DNA of 64,000 nucleotides from Bremia lactucae (taxonomy: Eukaryota; Oomycota; Peronosporomycetes; Peronosporales; Peronosporaceae), in assembly GCF_004359215.1 (NCBI RefSeq), contig NC_090621.1, positions 278,962-342,961 of the forward strand. The letters run 5' to 3'. Positions 33,791 through 42,668 of this stretch are shown here, in pieces. Position 1 is the stretch's first letter, and the number at the start of each line of letters is the position of its first letter. The position numbers were made by a program, and so were the translations under genes. The notes below the pieces were generated by a model. It was not told where the DNA came from. It ran no database searches and was given only the letters and a program-made list of their open reading frames with translations.

Positions 33791-33812
33791 CGGACTACAA
33801 AGTGCGACCAGG

Positions 33813-34209
33813 TGTAACCGGGCACTACCGACTTGTGCTGCTTGAGTAGAAGTCCACTTCGCACAGCTTCAGTGCAAGTGGTGCCTCACATACACTAGTA
33901 CATGCAGAGGAAGACTCTTTTTTAAACACTTGCTTTAAAGAGGGTTAAAAGTAAACTGTATTAAATATAATCAATTCTTTTTTTTTCAATCTTTTTTATA
34001 CTAACTTAATTATATAATAATACAAAACATGTAATAAAGTCTTATCTGTCTCTCTCTTTGCGCGCGTCCGGCGCTGACTGGACCGCGGAGCTAGTAAAAA
34101 TATAATGGCCTTTATCTACCATGGATAAGCCTTTTGAATATTACTACGTAAAGCAATATCCTCCAAATATTTTCTACGTTTTAGAAAATATTTTAAAAAA
34201 TATATAATT
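33813..34209 (-). repeat. 5' LTR of A2, part 1
   Basis: In plus reading it begins TGTAACCGGGCACT and aligns with the other A LTRs up to the AT-rich string ending 34209. The remaining 54 bp are at 36751-36804, beyond the MULE. Confidence 0.88.
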
Positions 34210-36750
34210 CCCACCGGAGTTTTTATTATCCCCACCGGAGTTTAGGGGGTTTCTAATTTCTAGAGATTAATGGGCTACATATGTATATAATGTTACGGAT
34301 TTTGTGCTGCTGGCCGAATAGGGCATCTGTGACTGGCCCTGGTATGACCAACTTGAAGGCAACGCCGGCAAGTAGGTTGGGCACGCGTTCTCTCACTGGC
34401 AGTGACACTGGCAGGCGTATCAGGTTCAACTCTTGCTGCCTCTAAGACCATGGCATGCTCATGAAACCAAAGGTCACGACGCAGCCATGTGGCACCAAGC
34501 AACCCTGCAGGCCTACCACGACCACGTCGAAGCACAGTTACAAGAACAGTAGCCGCATTACCACTCGTTTCGATTCTGGAGAAGGTCTCATCCATTAACC
34601 TTTGCAATCGAGGGGGTGCCTGTTGATACTCTGCTGTTATTCGTTCAACTGACTGGTGGAAGGATACTGCATGGCTTGCGGAGGCAACTGACAAGGTGAG
34701 ATTTAGTCGGATGGCAGTTTTTGCTGCTGGTTGATCAAGCCACCAGTGCTTGTTGAAGTTTTCCACAGAGAGCGGGGAGGAAGGTGAAATCGATGCACAC
34801 AGGGCCATCCCATACTAATATCATCAGTTGCCAACAGCAATCACCATCACAGGTACCAAGTTCAGCTTCATATCGGCGTAATGACTGCTGGTATGCTGCT
34901 TTCAATGCATGACTGGAGATCCAAAGATGCCATAGTTAGAAAAGGACATAGTGAGATCTGGAATACAATGAGAGCATTTCTTTCAACATATTTTTGGCTC
35001 ACGTTACCTCATCACATGCTGCCATAATGTCCCGTAGCCTAAAGGGCAAGGCGGCAAGTTTTGTCATTTGCAATTTGCTTCTTTTTCTCATTGAGCTAAA
35101 ATATGCAGGCTTTGTCGATTAACTTATGAATGACAAGTAGGTCACCTGTTGAAGACTGCATCTATCTCTTAAGACCGTAGCGTGCACTCTCCACTCGTTG
35201 TGTCGAAGTGTGCCTAAATGATTAATGTATTTAACTATACCCTGACAATTTTTTCATTGTAAGCCAAGCATTGCTGTCGAATGTAATTAAAGGCCTCTGC
35301 AGGGCAAAACCGCGAGAGGGCTTCCACTGCCTCTTGGTACTTTTCTTCCATTGCTGCATTGACGATTTAGTTCGTGCTAGCAGGAGGCTGGAATGGTACG
35401 AGAAAACGAATCTCGCCATTCGACACTGACATTTTGTGTCAAAAAGCAAATGACAACAGCCTTCGAATGCTCCTTCATCGATGAATCAAATGCCATCTGT
35501 CCTTCACTTCCAGCAGGAAAATGCTTGCGAACATTTACGAGAATATTTTTTCGATATGCCAAATGCATACGATATTTTGCAAGAGGGGAACAGGATCCCA
35601 AGTCCATACATGAGGGCAAGCTCATGTTCCGTAACAAAGACGAATTATTGCAAGATTGTTTTTTACTACCCAAACTCTAATATTTAAGGAACTGTATCAG
35701 TAAGAAAGAATATAAAACAATGCAATGAATAAGACCAGGAAAATAGTGCTTACCTCTTGAAACTGTGTCAAGGCACATTCATAGAAAAGAACACAGTGTA
35801 TGTTTGGTTGGTTGGGGTTGAGGAGACGCAGTGAAAGAGAGGCATTTTGTGCTTGTTTGTCTTGTATGTTGAATCTATAACAAAGACCTGATATCCACAC
35901 CACTGTGCAACTGTTGTGGCTGTGGTGGGCTCTATGCACAAGTGCGTTAAATTATGAGTATCGTCTCCCTTCATTACCCATTTGACCTCGGAGTTTGCCA
36001 AATGGTCAAGCAGTGTTTCCAGGGTTGAGCGGCCTCTAAGTTCCTGTCGCCGCAACAATTGTTTCGCATTGCATAAATCTTGAGCAGTTGCGCAGCTGCT
36101 TTGGTCAGCAAGTTGCAAAGTGCGCACTATGTTGCGAGGTGCAACACCTGCAAGGGTTTGTTGCATAATGAGCTGCATGATCTGGTGGATTGCCTTGTTC
36201 CTCACTCGAGGATATGCTGCTAGATCAGCAGGTTCAAGGTTGTGTCCTGGTTCAATAACTCTCACAGTCCAAGTATTCTTCAACTCATTGACTTAACGAA
36301 TCCCAGCACAGTCCCGTACTAGTTTCACTCTTAAAGGGCAACCTGTTTTTCTAGATTTCTGTGCAGGGCTTGCACCATGTCCCTCCCTACCCCATGATGT
36401 TTGCAACTAAAAAGAATGCTCTTCATTGGCTGTTCCACACCCTTTCCATACCTCTCTGAGCAAATAGTGCAAATATCGTATTGTTCAGCTTCAGAGTGAG
36501 CTTGAAGAGCTTCTTTTGCTATCACAATTGATCGGTATGTTTATTCAGCTGGAGGAGCAAGATGCATGGTGAAAGCAATTATGATTTGAGGTGAAGTGAC
36601 AAACAAGCCACTTCAGGGGCGTGTGAGCCAGCAGCAGCAGCCAATCATGGATTTGAGAAAGTCAGGGAGGTTGCCATATGCATCTACTAAATCTACATAA
36701 AAATTAGAAAAACCCCAAAACTACGGTGGCTGTGCGAATAACATCTCCCT
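34210..36750 (-). mobile_element. Mutator-like element (MULE) nested in the A2 LTR
   Basis: About 2.54 kb with terminal inverted repeats. The left end (34229-34262) and the right end (36700-36732, reverse complement) share roughly 80% over 32 bp, with core CCACCG-AGTTT-GGGG-TTTCTAATTT. The left end also has a direct copy of CCCACCGGAGTTT (34210-34222 and 34231-34243). Inside is a broken transposase on the minus strand. AT-rich flanks (34201-34209 and 36751-36759) could be a degenerate 9-bp duplication. Confidence 0.8.
34293..36525 (-). pseudogene. MULE transposase, broken
   Basis: Minus-strand pieces in order: an N-terminal FAR1-like segment (36331-36525; LFSCKHHGVGRDMV); the catalytic region (35768-36283), where VFVIDSTYKTNKHKMPLFHC is the first-Asp motif of MULE transposases; middle segments (35231-35673) with an AYRKNILVNVRKHFPA and Ala/Phe-rich end; and a C-terminal zinc knuckle (34293-34808; CRRCLQVGHTRASHRC). 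Frame breaks at about 35700, 35230 and 34810 make it inactive. The family cuts and pastes DNA through a DDE nuclease. Confidence 0.8.
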
Positions 36751-36804
36751 AAATTAATTAACAACCTTTAAGTGTTAATTTGTAACGACCCCCCCCCCGT
36801 TACA
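36751..36804 (-). repeat. 5' LTR of A2, part 2
   Basis: It continues the LTR interrupted at 34209: AATTAACAACCTTTAAGTG aligns with the A1 LTR start. It ends CCCCGTTACA at 36804 after a run of ten C. It is followed by the CCAAT duplication (36805-36809). Confidence 0.85.
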
Positions 36805-36925
36805 CCAATAACGAACCAATAATCATTTGCTACGCTGTGCCCGCTTTCCGGATTTTGCCAAAAAAATTGGGGAATAATAACTTCTCTTATCGGAAATAAC
36901 ATCTTTATTACGGAACTCTGACGTT

Positions 36926-36948
36926 ACATTTTGCAACATAAATTTTGC
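36926..36948 (+). promoter_or_regulatory. Possible oomycete initiator element of ELP6
   Basis: ACATTTTGCAACATAAATTT directly before the ATG resembles the oomycete initiator consensus (CATTYYNCAWTTT). This is a pattern match only. Confidence 0.3.
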
Positions 36949-37928
36949 ATGGCGGAGGGTCTGTTTAACCTCGGCAGTTCGCTGACATGGACGCCAACAT
37001 CTGCATCTCGAGGGCAGCTGGTGGTACTTGCGGACTGCGTGGAGGCCAGCGGGGCTTTCTTGGTGCATCATTTTACCTCGTTATATCTAAAAGCCGGCCA
37101 TCGCGTGTGTTTTGTGTCAAGCGTCAATGCCCCTGATCATTACGCCGCAGTTGGTCGAAAACTGGTACTGGATAAACGAGCACGCTTCAATATGCTGGTT
37201 TCTTAACTTATTTCTGTAAAATGCTGAGTGACAGGGTGTCAATTTTGCATCGTATCAGACCAAAAAGCAGCTTCAAGTGCTCGATTGGACAAATCTAGAG
37301 ATTGGTTCATCAAGGACAGATTGGATGCCATTATTTGAGAAGTTACAACACTTTAGCAATGAAAGTGAAGAGAATGCAGTCTCCATAGTGCTCGACGACG
37401 TAAGTACAATTAAGTGGTGGTTTGGTGAGGCTGCACTGCTCGACTTTGTGCGGTGTTGCAAGACGCTGACACACGAGAAAAACGTACGTAGCAGTGATAA
37501 ATTATTGTCGTTCGTACTACTAATAAGGTTTGAAGAAGGGTGGTGCAAATGTCGTGTTATTGACGCATGCCGATACGAATCTGGCCATACAAAGACCTCT
37601 GGTAATCTCGGAATGAATGGCCAAAATGATACTTTGAAAATTAAACGAGCGTTTGTTTGTCACTGTAGAACCCAGCACTTGCAGATATGGCTACAGTCGT
37701 TCTGACGACACAAGCGTTAACAACTGGTTACTCGAAGGATATTCACGGCACGGTATGTCACTTTTTGATATGTTTTTTTATCATTTACAACTCCAATCTC
37801 ACGCTTCTACCTTTTGACAGCTTCTAGTGTCTCGGCAAAGTCAAAGTATCGGTAATCACGCCCTCGACGAAGAACCGATCGTGATACCGTATAAAATATT
37901 AGAAAATACTATAAAATGCTTTCGCTAA
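36949..37928 (+). CDS. ELP6: Elongator complex protein 6 (5 exons, 240 aa)
   Basis: Exons: 36949-37164, 37235-37483, about 37536-37601, 37669-37752, 37821-37928. All introns are GT-AG, 52-70 bp, and phase 0. The joined protein follows ELP6 from end to end: GAFLVHHFTSLYLKAGHRV, then HYAAVGRKL joined to GVNFASYQTKKQLQVLDW, VSIVLDDVSTIKWW, ANVVLLTHAD, ALTTGYSKDIHG and PYKILENT. ELP6 is a RecA-fold subunit of the Elp4-5-6 ring, which with Elp1-3 modifies wobble uridines of tRNAs. The first splice site was placed by matching KL-GV of the family. The third exon could start at 37536 or 37539. It begins 140 bp after the A2 target duplication, so A2 sits in its upstream region. It appears intact. Confidence 0.88.
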
Positions 37929-39235
37929 CGATGCGAGTAGAACAACAAGTCATGGCCACAATAAACCCCTTTGATGCGAATTGCAGCAACGATTGACTCA
38001 GTAACAATACAATGACTTTGCAAGAATTCCCACAACGTGCATTTGACGTTGAAGCAACTCGTGCACATTAATTGCGGCACATTTGATGATGCAAGCTTCC
38101 CTTTTCGCTATGCAAGCGTGTAATGGATACGTTCTTGCATGGGCTCAAAATGATTATCCATCGCGAAAAATATTTTTACAAAGCGTAATTTGCTACAGCA
38201 TTTTCTGCCACATACCACGTCATTCTAAGTTTTTTTTTTAATGCAAAATGAAAACAATTATCAATCCATAATTGTTTTGATGCTCAAATTTACCGTGGAG
38301 GAAATCTCGCTAATTGCATGCGTCTTCCATCAACCGAAAAGAAACATTTTCTTCGATCTCGTTAGCGCCTACTTGTAATTTTCATGATGAATATATTACA
38401 ACATGCTCGATTTTAATCGAGTCGTTGGCGGTTTTGACACGTCGGAGAACTAATAAAGCTCCAAAAAAATATTGTAATGGGATGGACTAACGACGCTTTC
38501 GTAACTGACTGAATTTTCGAATATTTTTGAGATATGATAATCAATTTAAAGAACAGTCGCTTTGCTGCACAAGAGCGAGTAAAAGTTGTTAACAAATGTC
38601 TCCACCCTCCAGCGCCTCGCAAGAAAAGCCAGGAAAATTGATTTGCCGGAAGATGTTTGAATTTGCCAAAAAGCAGTTTGAGAAAGTATTAAGATCGATT
38701 TACTGTTGAGTCAGTCTTTATTATTTCAAAATATCTTAGTTTCTATTTAATGGAATGCAAAGATTCGTGAAACCTGAGGACAAGTCTATCCAGCTGCAAT
38801 CCATGCGATGGCAATAAATCAGTCTCTAATTTCGAAAAAAGAAGTGCTTCGATGTGCTTTGCTTCTAATTGCTTCAGATTTAATCACATATATGTGTGCT
38901 GTTTAATGATCTGCATGGTTCTTCGTATGCTGCGTGATAAATAACCGATAAAGGAGAGCCACAAATTGGGGCCAATATCAACTTTTTTACCTTTATCTGA
39001 CTCCAAATTTCGACGGTGGCAATTAGAATAATAGCCAGACTTCATCACACAAATATAGTGAGACGACAGCTAGCGCTTTCCACTTCCTAAGGACAATTGG
39101 TAAACTATTCAGAAGGCAAGAACGACAAGCGCCGACTTCCTTCTTTAAACAACTTCTATTTTAGTTAAGTGCACCTGCGTTCAGACAGCAATGACCGCCA
39201 CACCGTGACAGTATAAATTCCATTAGCATTACAGA
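37929..39235. other. Intergenic region between ELP6 and the ZIP gene
   Basis: About 1.3 kb, AT-rich, without a frame that I can tie to a protein. No transposon domain, tRNA or strong hairpin was noticed. Confidence 0.5.
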
Positions 39236-39258
39236 ACTCAATTTCCATTCATTATCCC
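39236..39258 (+). promoter_or_regulatory. Possible initiator element of the ZIP gene
   Basis: CTCAATTTCCATTCATT just upstream of the ATG at 39261 loosely fits the oomycete initiator pattern. Weak support. Confidence 0.25.
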
Positions 39259-39260
39259 TA

Positions 39261-40241
39261 ATGGTGATCGAAGACGCGAGGTCCCTGGACCTGTACACAA
39301 CTTTCGGAATCAATGCATTAGCAGCTTTAACGACAATCCTAGGCGGCTGCATTGTCTTCAGCAACAAATTGCTACAACTCGCGAGCCCAAAGTGCATGGC
39401 TGTGCTCCTAAGTGTCTCTGGTGGCATCACGCTCTTCCAGACTCTTTTAATGCTCCTCGCGCACTCGTTTAAACAATTCTACACTGCGTTCAGCTGCATC
39501 GAAAACGATTGCAAATTCGGATTCAAGGACGACAATCAAGGAACGGCGTGGTTAGCGACCACAGGGTGTTTCATCGGTGGCATTGGCATCAGCTACGTCG
39601 TGGACATTATCATTCGAAAGCTCACGCCAGGCGAAAATATGAACGGAACGGCTCGAACTCAGCCTGAGCCCCTTTCGTTTGAAGAAGGGACGTATGAACT
39701 AAAGCCACCGGTGGAACTCGCTCAAAGCCACGGTCACGACGTGTTTATTAAAATGGACGAAGCCGCAAAAGAAAAACTCAAGCGGATGGGTATTTTAAGT
39801 GCCATTGCCGTTGGTATTCACAATATTCCAGAGGGCATGGCCACTTTTGTGGCGTCCTCTGAACATGGATGGAACGGTCTGTCGCTTGCGATTGGCGTCG
39901 CTTTACACAATATTGCCGAAGGTGTGGCGGTCGCAACACCAATTTACTTTGCGACGGGAAGCACATGCCGTGGCCTGCTGTGGTGCTTCTTATCAGCCTT
40001 TGCCCAGCAACTTGGTGGCCTCATCTCGTTTGCATTTCTCGGCATGAACGCCGCCGAAGGAACGCGAGGGATACTCTATGGTCTATGCGCTGGTATGATG
40101 TCCGGCATCAGCATTAAAGAGATCATTCCAACTGCCTTTATGTATGCAAACGGCCAATTGCATCTCGTGTCCTCCGGCATACTCGGTGGAATGATTCTCA
40201 TGTCGATCTGTCTTATTTTTTTCAAATACATTGGGGTGTAA
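39261..40241 (+). CDS. ZIP-family metal (zinc/iron) transporter, 326 aa
   Basis: A single uninterrupted exon. The protein has eight predicted membrane segments. The two ZIP signature helices carry metal ligands: AVGIHNIPEGMATFVA (His at residue 187) and GVALHNIAEGVAVATPI (His at 216). They are followed by AQQLGGLISFAFLG and a C-terminal hydrophobic helix. The long third loop (about residues 118-170) holds a short SHGHD metal-binding stretch. ZIP proteins bring zinc, iron or manganese into the cytosol. The form is closest to the GufA/ZupT-like branch. Start: first ATG of the frame, with TM1 beginning at about residue 14. It is convergent with the next gene, 110 bp between stop codons. No signs of decay. 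Confidence 0.92.
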   Translation: MVIEDARSLDLYTTFGINALAALTTILGGCIVFSNKLLQLASPKCMAVLLSVSGGITLFQTLLMLLAHSFKQFYTAFSCIENDCKFGFKDDNQGTAWLATTGCFIGGIGISYVVDIIIRKLTPGENMNGTARTQPEPLSFEEGTYELKPPVELAQSHGHDVFIKMDEAAKEKLKRMGILSAIAVGIHNIPEGMATFVASSEHGWNGLSLAIGVALHNIAEGVAVATPIYFATGSTCRGLLWCFLSAFAQQLGGLISFAFLGMNAAEGTRGILYGLCAGMMSGISIKEIIPTAFMYANGQLHLVSSGILGGMILMSICLIFFKYIGV

Positions 40242-40351
40242 GATAACCGTAAAAATGAATTGTGCTTATATTTTATGAAATTTAATATAATATTTACAAT
40301 AATGTGTTTCTTTGTTTTTGACACAATAAGATGGTGTATGGGGAATGGGGC

Positions 40352-42306
40352 TCAGTATGTGATAGTGCGCTGCAGGCGATTTTCTTTACACGTGATGCAG
40401 ACGCAGCGACCGTCGACAATGGGACAGCTCAATGCAATTGTATGGTTCACCTCTGCTTTATGATAATGACAAAATTCCCGATCACAGACGCAGCAATAGT
40501 GCAAGATTCGTCGATCCAACGTGGCTGTGAAAGGCACTTTTTTCTTGTAGCGTGGATCGTGGCATACATGGCACTGACTGCGCAACGCACGTGCTTCTGC
40601 TGGACGATGTCGAGGTCGAAGTTTTCCTTTTAATTCTGGAACCGGCACCATGTACGTGGATCGACTGGAACACGTCACGAACCCAAACTGATTCGTCGCT
40701 TGGACAACAAATTTGTAAGTCTCTCCATGATGCAATTTGTCGACAATCACGGTCGTTGGGAGTGGCAGTGTCAATAATTTTAGCCACTTGACTTCTTCAA
40801 TCTTGGTGCGAGTCCAACGCACTGTGTAGCACACGATTGGAACTTGATTATCCACAGGTTTCTCCCACGAGACTCGCGCCGCAGCACTTTTGACAGTTGT
40901 TTTGCTCGGCTCTGCCTCAACGGTCACGCGTGTAGGCATGTTCGGTGGTAAGCGACGTAGTAGTCGAAGCAACGAGTCTGCGTCACCGTAAATAATTCCT
41001 CGAATCGGCAACATGACCACCACAAGAAGAACAATCGCGTCGTCAAGCCACCAGAAATAAATCTTTAACAAACCCCAAATAGTCAGCATATCCCTCTCGT
41101 TGGAGCTTTCATCGTGTTCAGAATTGGCTTCCAGTAGCTCAATTGTAGACTGTTGACGTGAATTTCGTGAGCCAAGCAGCTGTGGTGATGACTCCGCGGA
41201 CGATCCAAAGGAGGCTGAAGCACTTGCAAAAGCGTCTTCACAGCGTACAAAAGAACGAGGGCTACGTCCGTATGAATTCCACGTCGTCAGGCGGTAAATG
41301 ACATGCTCTGGAGGCTCCACGACGTCTAGAAATTCCGTATCCGCTCCGGTAAATACCGTCACCCACGTCGATTGGCCAGGACTTCGACGTTGGAGTTGAT
41401 ACCGCTGTGGTGTCGCAACGGTCGAGGTCCACGCGATTTGGAGCAGCTTTTGATCCTGTGCCGTCGTGCCTTCAGCAGTACAAACGCTCGATCCTACGGC
41501 TTCGGGTTTCCGTCCCATGCCAAGATACTTCATTTGTAAGAACATGGCCAATTGGTACCGATGGAGTTCACTGGAAACACCAATTTCCTGTAACCTCATG
41601 CCATCGTTTGCCATTAATAGTGGAAACGTATACCCCGAAATAAAATGGGCGCGAAAGATGTCACTATACTGAGGTAATTGAACGGCATAGGCCACCCAAT
41701 CGGCCACTTCGGCGACCGTCATTTCGGCACCAACACTCTCCCATCGTTCGTCCAGCTCTTTCCAGGAAATGACGGCGTCATTGTCACGATCTAATTTCCC
41801 AAGTGCAGCATCCACGTCTTGATCGGTCTGTGCGCGGATCTTGAGCTCCGAGACATCCAACCCGCCACTGTCGTCCGTGTCCAATAGACGATGCAATTTG
41901 TCTTTAATTTGCTCAATCTCCTGACGTCCGACGTGTCCATCACGGTCAAAATCCGCCAGTAAACTTTCTTCAAAAGCATTTATCATATCGTTTGTCATAA
42001 TGTTAAAAATAAAAAAAACAAGCTATATGGTAGTTTTACATACCAACGTCAGGCTCATGTATTTTAGTAGTCTTCAAGGGCTTGTGATGCGGCGTATCGA
42101 CTTCATTGCCAGTTTCATCGATTCCCACCACCACGTTCATCAGTTCGTGAGCATCTGGCATCATAAAGAGCAAATGCTTTTGTCAGTTAAATCGTTTGGC
42201 AAAAAAGTCGTTCAGCTTTACCTTGTGTACGAGGTGGAAGACTGTTACCATCCACGCATTGCGACAACCCGAGAATGATTGTCATCACAAAAATTCGCAG
42301 CATCAT
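40352..42306 (-). CDS. EF-hand/SAM/FN3 single-pass membrane protein, STIM-like layout (3 exons, 603 aa)
   Basis: Exons on the minus strand: 42222-42306, 42044-42154, 40352-41967; both introns are GT-AG, phase 1. Exon 1 encodes a signal peptide (MMLRIFVMTIILGLSQCVDG). Then come three EF-hand loops: DFDRDGHVGRQE (71-82), DTDDSGGLDVSE (95-106) and the weaker DRDNDAVISWKE (125-136). Next are a SAM domain (about 153-215), an FN3-like domain (about 239-302), a Ser-rich linker, a hydrophobic segment (about 363-392), a second FN3 (about 404-500) and a Cys-rich tail with CHVC and CVCDREFCHYHK. EF-hand plus SAM before one membrane helix is the luminal layout of STIM calcium sensors. FN3 domains and the zinc-like tail replace the STIM coiled coil. 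The ATG at 41998 lies inside intron 2 by this model. Function is inferred; a calcium-responsive membrane protein fits. Confidence 0.8.
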
Positions 42307-42668
42307 CCATCGGGTAGGAAACGAAATTTTAGTGCAAACAGCGACGCCTTTAGCCCATTCAAAAGCACGTGCGCCAAGAAGCGATCGCATCTTGGAGCGA
42401 CAAATCGTACGTTCACAAAACATGTGGGAAATTTGAGACCGGTTGGTCTCAAATATTCGACTCACTGTGAGAAAATCTCGAGAAGTCACCGATTCAAAAA
42501 ACTGTCTCAGTATAAAAAGTAACCTTACGAAGTACCTTTGAAAATGTTCAGAAAGAGGTTGCACGAAGGGAACGATGCGGTCAGTGGCGTTGAAAGCTTG
42601 AAAGCAATAAACCTTCGAGGAAGAAAAACCTTCTTCTCGGGCCGTGACACTTCAACTTGCCTTTTCGA

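Larger units (their letters stand above)
26751..36804 (-). mobile_element. Complete but decayed LTR retrotransposon A2 with nested MULE
   Basis: Minus-strand family A element with both LTRs: 5' LTR 33813-34209 plus 36751-36804, 3' LTR 26751-27176. Also present are a primer-binding region (33792-33812), gag, protease, RT, RNase H, integrase, an antisense ORF and a polypurine tract (27177-27188). CCAAT flanks both sides, which shows a single integration event and fixes the limits. Without the 2.54-kb MULE the element is about 7.5 kb. All genes carry stops or frameshifts. Confidence 0.9.

Noticed and set aside
36788..36798. Run of ten C as a functional site
   Set aside because: It lies at the LTR end CCCCGTTACA and is most simply slippage of its C run.
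37198..37234. 37-bp first intron in ELP6
   Set aside because: It would be very short and leaves an extra 11-residue piece. A donor at 37165 gives a 70-bp intron and restores the family KL-GV junction.
41968..41998. ATG at 41998 as the start of the EF-hand/SAM gene
   Set aside because: It lies in a stretch with intron features (GTATGT donor, TTAAC branch-like site, AG acceptor at 41968), and two upstream exons join in frame and add a signal peptide.
42000..42522. Plus-strand frames upstream of the hAT-type gene
   Set aside because: They are the reverse strand of exons 1-2 and the 5' region of the EF-hand/SAM gene.
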